The notes beneath the pieces were generated by a model. It did not search any database, was not told the origin of the DNA, and saw nothing but the letters and a program-made list of their open reading frames with translations. Positions 59,647-64,000 of a stretch of DNA of 64,000 nucleotides are shown here, in pieces. The stretch covers positions 434,001 to 498,000 of the forward strand of contig NZ_SLWR01000002.1 in assembly GCF_004345665.1 (NCBI RefSeq). Reading direction: 5' to 3'. Within the stretch, counting starts at the first letter, position 1, and each line of letters begins with the position of its first letter. A program made the position numbers and the translations under genes. This stretch comes from Kribbella antiqua (GTDB lineage: Bacteria; Actinomycetota; Actinomycetes; Propionibacteriales; Kribbellaceae).

Positions 59647-60021
59647 ATGGGTGATGTGGGCCTGCAAGCACTCTTGGACAGTTCGCCGGCGCCGCGGGCA
59701 CGGATGTCCATCGCCGCCGAGACGGCGCTCGTGTCCGGGCTCGGAGCGATGCTCACGGCAACGTTCTCGATCCTGTTCGGCGTGTCTCTCGCCCTCGGGA
59801 CGCTGGCCGTCCTGAGCTCCTTCGTCGGCCTGGTCTCGACCCACCGGCCGGACGTGGCCGGCAGCGCGCTCAACGTCTTCGGCCTCATCCTCGGCCTGCT
59901 CGCCCTCGCCGTCGTCGGCGTCCGCTATCTCGGCCTCGACACCGCCGTCGGCGACCCGCACATCCCCTGGCTCGCCGACCAGCTGCACTACTGGAACGCC
60001 AAACTTCCGCAACCACGGTAG
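59647..60021 (+). CDS. small integral membrane protein, hypothetical
   Basis: 124 residues, ATG at 59647. Two to three hydrophobic helices (about 25-65 and 72-95: LGAMLTATFSILFGVSLALG, VFGLILGLLALAVVGVRYLG) between short polar ends. No family recognised; small DUF-type actinobacterial membrane proteins look alike. Confidence 0.6.
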   Translation: MGDVGLQALLDSSPAPRARMSIAAETALVSGLGAMLTATFSILFGVSLALGTLAVLSSFVGLVSTHRPDVAGSALNVFGLILGLLALAVVGVRYLGLDTAVGDPHIPWLADQLHYWNAKLPQPR

Positions 60022-60056
60022 GGGTACATCCGAGAAGCCGGCACCGGCGTTACACA

Positions 60057-60076
60057 TTCTGCAGGTTGCTGCAGAA
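60057..60076. promoter_or_regulatory. perfect 8-base inverted repeat in the gap before the SGNH gene
   Basis: TTCTGCAG and CTGCAGAA flank a 4-base loop. It lies 36 bases after one stop and 42 bases before the next start. It could be an operator or a weak terminator; no T run follows. Confidence 0.35.
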
Positions 60077-60117
60077 ACCCTTGCCCTGGAAAGAAAATCC
60101 CCGCACAGTTACCGCCC

Positions 60118-60858
60118 GTGAAGGGAATCCGATCCGCCCGTCCCAACCGGCGGCAAATACTCGTGGCCGGCGCCGTCGCCGCAGCGGCCACCACAGTTGG
60201 GGGAACACAGCAGGCCTTCGCCAGTGGCTACGGCTCCGGCGATCTGGGCGACTGGCAGTCGCAGGGAAAGGCGATCGCCAGCGACGCCACGATCAGGTCC
60301 GTGCGGGACAGCGACGGCGTCTTCATGTTCGGCGACAGCATCGGCGTACAGGACGGCTACTCGTTGGCGGTCCGGCTGGGCGACCGCACCGGTGACTTGC
60401 TCGCGGTGAACAACTGGTCCGGCCGGCCGACCGAGCCGGCGGTCGACGCACTCCAGTCATGGGCCACGAACTTCGGCATGCCGCGCCGGATCCTGATGGC
60501 CACCGGGACGAACGACATCTTCACTCCGCCGGACTTCGGCCCGCAGGTCGACCGGGTGATGCAGATCGCCGGGCCCACCCGCACGGTCATCTGGGTCAAC
60601 GTTCAGGTCTCCCGCTGGAGTCAGACCACGGCAACGCAGCTCGCCGACCAGCGCAACGGCGCCTGGATCAACCTGATGCTGGCTGATCGGCAGAAGACCT
60701 ACCCGAACCTGAAGATCGTTCACTGGGCCGAGTTCCTGGCCGCGATGCCGTCACGCCTGACCATGTACCTACGCGACGGCGTACACACCTCGGTCCCCGA
60801 CGGCCAGAACGCTCGCAACGAACTCATCGTCCAGGCCCTGGCCGCGGCGAAGGTCTAG
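60118..60858 (+). CDS. Tat-exported SGNH/GDSL-type hydrolase
   Basis: 246 residues, GTG at 60118 with a poor ribosome site. The twin-arginine signal NRRQILVAGAVAAAATTVGG is followed by AFA near residue 36. The catalytic blocks of SGNH hydrolases are visible: FGDSIG (Ser nucleophile), GTNDIF (Asn) and DGVHTS (Asp and His). Probably an extracellular esterase or deacetylase. The 3' end overlaps the convergent fusion gene by 4 bases. Confidence 0.82.
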   Translation: MKGIRSARPNRRQILVAGAVAAAATTVGGTQQAFASGYGSGDLGDWQSQGKAIASDATIRSVRDSDGVFMFGDSIGVQDGYSLAVRLGDRTGDLLAVNNWSGRPTEPAVDALQSWATNFGMPRRILMATGTNDIFTPPDFGPQVDRVMQIAGPTRTVIWVNVQVSRWSQTTATQLADQRNGAWINLMLADRQKTYPNLKIVHWAEFLAAMPSRLTMYLRDGVHTSVPDGQNARNELIVQALAAAKV

Positions 60859-63479
60859 GCAGCTCGTTTGAAAGCGGCGTCAAGGTGGCGACGCGCGGCG
60901 GTGATCGCCAGCCGCGCGTGCTCCTTGGCGCCGATCGAGGCGACCCGGGTGGCGTGCGGAATCTCCAACGCGTAAGGGATTCCGGGCGGCAGCGCGGCCA
61001 GGATGCCGTGCAGGTCGATGCCACCCTCGCCAGGGAACAGGCGCTCGTACCGAGCGGTGTGGATGAGTCCGGCCACGGTGTCCGGCACCTCGCCGGGCGC
61101 GTCGCAGACGTGAGCGAAGCGGAACCATTCCGCCGGCAGCTCCCGCAGCTCGGCCACGCTCGACGCGGATCGGGCGAAGTGCAGCAGGTCGACGAGGATG
61201 CCCGCGTTCGGCTGGGCGGCACCACGCAGTACGCGCGTCGCTTCGGCAAGGTCGGGCGTCTCGGTCCAGGACGGGAACTCCAGATCGACTGTCAGGCCAA
61301 GCGGGGCTGCCATCGCGCACAACTCGGCGAACCGGTCGGTCTTCCGCGTGAATTCGCCATCGGGCAGCTGGGTGATGACGTGCCGCGCCCCCAGCTCGGC
61401 ACCGGCCTCGAGGAAGCGCAGGTAGTCACGCGGGTTGCCATCCGGTCCGATCCGAGCCAGCTCGACATCCAGTACGTCGACTCCCGTCGCGGCCAGGCGG
61501 CTCTTCGTCGTACGCATCAAAGCGGGGTCGGTGGCCAGCGGGTAGTGCGGCTCTTCCGGGGTGACTCGGGTCATGCGGAGGCCGACGTACCGGTAGCCGG
61601 CTTCGGCGGCGGCTTCGACCAGTTCCGGTGGCGACAGGCTGAGCGCGGTCAGGTGGGCGAGTGAGTACTCGCGCTCAGGTGCGTGCTCTCGCCGGCTGCG
61701 GCGGTGGGCGGCCATGCAGATCGCGGCGCTGCTCGAGGCGCCGTACCCGGCGTACTCGCCGATGCGCTGGACGACTTCGAAGAAGATCCGGCCGCCGATG
61801 ATCTCGGTGGAGAAGTGCAGGTATTCGCCGTGGGCGTCGCGGTCGTACAGGATCGAGTGCTCGCGCATCGAAGCCAGCAGCTCGGCCGGCAGCGCGAGTC
61901 GCGCGTCGAGGTCGTCGTAGTAGTTCTCGGGGATCTTCAGCAGCGGCGCGCCCAGCTCGCGCATCGCCGCCGCCGCAGCCACCGCATCGCCGGTGACGAA
62001 GGCGACGTGCTGCGGGCTCTCGACCGATGGTGACCAGTCGCCTCGGCGGAGCGGCGCTGTGTTCAGGTTGATCCGGACGCGATGGTTCGGGTCGGTGGCA
62101 GTACGCCGGTGGATCAAGCCGAACGGCGCGGGCAGCTCCGCGATCTGGTCCGACTCCATCCCGAGCACCGAGCGATAGAACAGTACGGCGTGGTCGAAGT
62201 CGTCCACGGATTCGGTCAGCGAGACGTGGTCGGTTCCAGTCAGCAGTCCAGCGGCCGGGGCGTCACCAGTCGGGAGGAAGTCGTCGAGCCAGTCCGTCCG
62301 GCAGAAGAAGACCGCGGTGCCGTCGGGAGCAGCTACTGAGGTCAGGTCTGCCTCATCGGGCCGGAAGCTGCGGGGCAGGACCGGAGCCAGCAGCCGTTCC
62401 GCACGCCGGGCAGAGACCTGCGGATCCGCGCTGTCCACGGCCAGCGCGCAGATCGAGGCAGTCGCCGGATGAACGGCCCGCTCGGGCGCGAAGTTCAGCA
62501 GTACTCGCGCACTCCCCTGCTGCCACAACTCCACCGGCTTCGACCGGTGCTGCCCGGTGTGAGCGAAACCCAACGCAGCCAGGGTTTGCGCCACTGCCAG
62601 GCCCGACGCCTCGTCGACAGCGAGCTCGGTGAAAGCGTGTCCGGCCAGTGGCGGCGCAGCCGGCGCGGCTTCCTCCAGCGTGAGCAGCGACCGCATCGCG
62701 TCCACCGCCGCATGCCGCGGATCTCCCTGCCGGTAGACGTCGTTGAACACCTCCAGCGAAAGCGGCCCGGAGTAGCCGGTCGACAGGACCTGGTCGAGGA
62801 AGCCGGCGACGTCGAACACACCCTGCCCGGGGAACAGCCGATGATGCCGGCTCCACTCGACCGCCTCCATGCTCAACCGCGGCGCATCGGCCAACTGGAC
62901 ATGGAAGATCGCCGACCCCGGTACGTCGGGCAGCTCCTCACCACGAGCGAACAGATGGAAGCTGTCGAGGCACAGTCCAAGCGCCGGATGACCCGCCTCC
63001 CGAACGATCCGCCACGCATGCTCGGCCGTGTTCACAAACCGTCCCCACGCCATCGCCTCATAAGCGATCCGCAGCCCACGCCGCGCCGCACGCTCAGCCA
63101 GCGTCGTCAGCTGCTCAGCCGCGAGTACGTCGTCATCGACAGCGGCCGACTCCGACGAGCAGACCAGCAGCGTGGTGCAGCCGAGTTGCTCCATCAGGTC
63201 GAACTTCCGCTCGGCCCGGCGCAGATTCGCCTCGAACGGCTCGGCCGGCACCGCCTCGAAGTCCCGGAACGGCTGGTACAGGTCGATCGACAGCCCGAGG
63301 GCCGCGCACTCGTCCCGCACCCGCCGCGGCGACCACGGCGACATGATCAGGTCGTCCTCGAAGACCTCGACACCGGTGAAGCCCGCCGCCGCGGCGGCCG
63401 CGAGCTTGTCCTCCAGCGTGCCGGACAGACAGGCCGTGGCAATCACGGGGCGGAGGGTCTGGCGTTCGGCGGTGAGCAT
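60855..63479 (-). CDS. three-domain fusion: TIM-barrel isomerase / VOC (HPPD-like) / second TIM barrel
   Basis: 874 residues. Residues 1-280 form a TIM barrel like 3-dehydroshikimate dehydratase (CLSGTLEDKLAAAAAAGFTG, LCLDSFHLFARG). Residues of about 290-610 form a 4-hydroxyphenylpyruvate dioxygenase-like VOC part with metal ligands in GTDHVSLTES, PQHVAFVTGD and FFEVVQRIG. This much equals bacterial QuiC1-type enzymes of about 630 residues. A further TIM barrel (about 620-874: VGLRMTRVTPEEPHY, HVITQLPDGEF, LEIPHATRV) is appended. A role in quinate/shikimate or sugar-acid breakdown is inferred. The ATG at 63479 lies behind a promoter overlapped by a palindrome. Confidence 0.82.
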   Translation of the reverse strand: MLTAERQTLRPVIATACLSGTLEDKLAAAAAAGFTGVEVFEDDLIMSPWSPRRVRDECAALGLSIDLYQPFRDFEAVPAEPFEANLRRAERKFDLMEQLGCTTLLVCSSESAAVDDDVLAAEQLTTLAERAARRGLRIAYEAMAWGRFVNTAEHAWRIVREAGHPALGLCLDSFHLFARGEELPDVPGSAIFHVQLADAPRLSMEAVEWSRHHRLFPGQGVFDVAGFLDQVLSTGYSGPLSLEVFNDVYRQGDPRHAAVDAMRSLLTLEEAAPAAPPLAGHAFTELAVDEASGLAVAQTLAALGFAHTGQHRSKPVELWQQGSARVLLNFAPERAVHPATASICALAVDSADPQVSARRAERLLAPVLPRSFRPDEADLTSVAAPDGTAVFFCRTDWLDDFLPTGDAPAAGLLTGTDHVSLTESVDDFDHAVLFYRSVLGMESDQIAELPAPFGLIHRRTATDPNHRVRINLNTAPLRRGDWSPSVESPQHVAFVTGDAVAAAAAMRELGAPLLKIPENYYDDLDARLALPAELLASMREHSILYDRDAHGEYLHFSTEIIGGRIFFEVVQRIGEYAGYGASSSAAICMAAHRRSRREHAPEREYSLAHLTALSLSPPELVEAAAEAGYRYVGLRMTRVTPEEPHYPLATDPALMRTTKSRLAATGVDVLDVELARIGPDGNPRDYLRFLEAGAELGARHVITQLPDGEFTRKTDRFAELCAMAAPLGLTVDLEFPSWTETPDLAEATRVLRGAAQPNAGILVDLLHFARSASSVAELRELPAEWFRFAHVCDAPGEVPDTVAGLIHTARYERLFPGEGGIDLHGILAALPPGIPYALEIPHATRVASIGAKEHARLAITAARRHLDAAFKRAA

Positions 63480-63498
63480 CGCACCTCACTAATGAACG

Positions 63499-63541
63499 AA
63501 CTGGTTAATTAGTTATACGCTCACCAGCGGGTCCTTGCCAA
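63499..63541 (-). promoter_or_regulatory. promoter with overlapping TetR-like operator for the fusion gene
   Basis: On the minus strand TTGGCA (63541-63536), 18 bases, then TATAAC (63517-63512). The near-palindrome AACTGGTTAATTAGTT at 63499-63514 covers the -10 region. It looks like a TetR- or MarR-type operator; no such regulator gene is in the window. Confidence 0.45.
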
Positions 63542-63546
63542 CCGGA

Positions 63547-63999
63547 TCAGCGGCAGAACGGTGCCATTCCCAGCGCGGACCTGATCCCGCCGAGCAGGTG
63601 CTGGGTGAAGAACTGGTCGCCTTCCAGCGGTTCGTCCGTCCATGCCTTCACGTCATGGCCGAGTGTCGTCACCCACGCCTTGCCGCCGTCGTAGTACTGA
63701 CACCAACTGACCGGGTGATGCTTGCCATGACCGGGATGCCCGAGGCTCCCCCGCACACCCCGCGGGAGGGTGGTCTCGTCGACCTCCAGGAGCACCCGGA
63801 CGCGGGTCGGAAAGGGTACGAGGTTGTACCACTCGTCGCTGAAGTTCCACCGCTGCTGCAATCCGCGGGTGGAGACGTCGCGAGTGTTCACGGTCTCGAC
63901 GACACCGGGCTGATGGGCGCTGTGGTCGTAGAAGTTCGCGTTCCCCAACAGCCCTTCGTACCAGGGCCAGTTGTACTCGGTGCCGAAGGCGTTGTGTAC
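63547..63999 (-). CDS. ThuA-like protein, 5' end missing
   Basis: The frame is open to the right edge, so about 150 C-terminal residues are seen; the apparent start at 63948 is internal. The segments HNAFGTEYNWPWYEGLLG, HPVSWCQYYDGGKAWVTTLG and HLLGGIRSALG are typical of ThuA domain proteins (class I glutamine amidotransferase-like fold), which are linked to sugar utilisation. The stop is at 63547, upstream of the fusion gene's promoter. Confidence 0.75.
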   Translation of the reverse strand, partial: VHNAFGTEYNWPWYEGLLGNANFYDHSAHQPGVVETVNTRDVSTRGLQQRWNFSDEWYNLVPFPTRVRVLLEVDETTLPRGVRGSLGHPGHGKHHPVSWCQYYDGGKAWVTTLGHDVKAWTDEPLEGDQFFTQHLLGGIRSALGMAPFCR

Positions 64000-64000
64000 G

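Noticed and set aside
1..64000. tRNA, rRNA, CRISPR repeats, IS elements, prophage genes
   Set aside because: I looked for cloverleaf-like segments, regularly spaced direct repeats, transposase motifs and phage genes and found none I could support by eye.

Overview
The window looks like chromosomal DNA of a high-GC actinobacterium. It shows strong G/C bias at third codon positions, many GTG starts, ECF and LAL regulators, GAF-ANTAR proteins, Rv1733c-type proteins and many sugar-uptake operons. The gene content, especially a class III lanthipeptide cluster with its own prolyl oligopeptidase, recalls Kribbella, where flavipeptin and FlaP are known. The genus is an inference. I saw no rRNA, tRNA, CRISPR array, IS element or phage module.

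Layout. 1-6.6 kb: the 3' part of a ROK protein and a complete oligopeptide-type ABC importer (lipoprotein, two permeases, two ATPases). 6.7-8.2 kb: two tandem GAF-ANTAR proteins. 8.2-14.7 kb (minus strand): a hypothetical membrane-anchored protein, then an ABC-2 exporter operon that ends in a YncE-like/phosphoesterase fusion and a strong terminator. 15.0-23.6 kb: a lanthipeptide cluster consisting of LanKC, a 44-residue precursor peptide, a prolyl oligopeptidase, two ABC exporters and a convergent LuxR-type response regulator with a degenerate receiver. 23.8-29.7 kb: a hypothetical protein, an orphan SdhA/NadB-like flavoprotein, a short ECF sigma factor and a LAL regulator. 29.9-32.4 kb: a papain-like protease, a small protein sharing its C-terminal domain, and convergently a chagasin-like cysteine protease inhibitor with an Rv1733c-type membrane protein. 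32.6-36.4 kb: a nucleoside hydrolase and a large FAD/Fe-S dehydrogenase.

36.4-52.4 kb holds two back-to-back cyclitol/sugar catabolic loci of similar make-up. The minus-strand operon (43.1 to 36.4 kb) encodes a ribose-type ABC importer, a TIM-barrel isomerase, an IolG-like dehydrogenase, a second isomerase and a LacI regulator. The plus side has an MFS sugar porter and a universal stress protein, then a second LacI (minus), then a six-gene operon of ABC importer, Gfo/Idh/MocA oxidoreductase and two isomerases. The last isomerase is about 91% identical to the one in the first operon. Each locus has its own triplet of palindromic operators: a CACGTG core in one and an AGCGCT core in the other.

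52.4-64 kb: a SDR/ferritin-like/tandem-CDGSH operon; a 640-base decayed stretch with gene remnants and a 19-bp-stem palindrome; a SelT/W/H-like protein; an aldo/keto reductase; a two-gene unit of an unknown protein and a metallo-beta-lactamase-fold hydrolase; small membrane or secreted proteins; a Tat-exported SGNH hydrolase; a three-domain isomerase/VOC/isomerase fusion related to 3-dehydroshikimate dehydratase; and a ThuA-like gene cut by the right edge.
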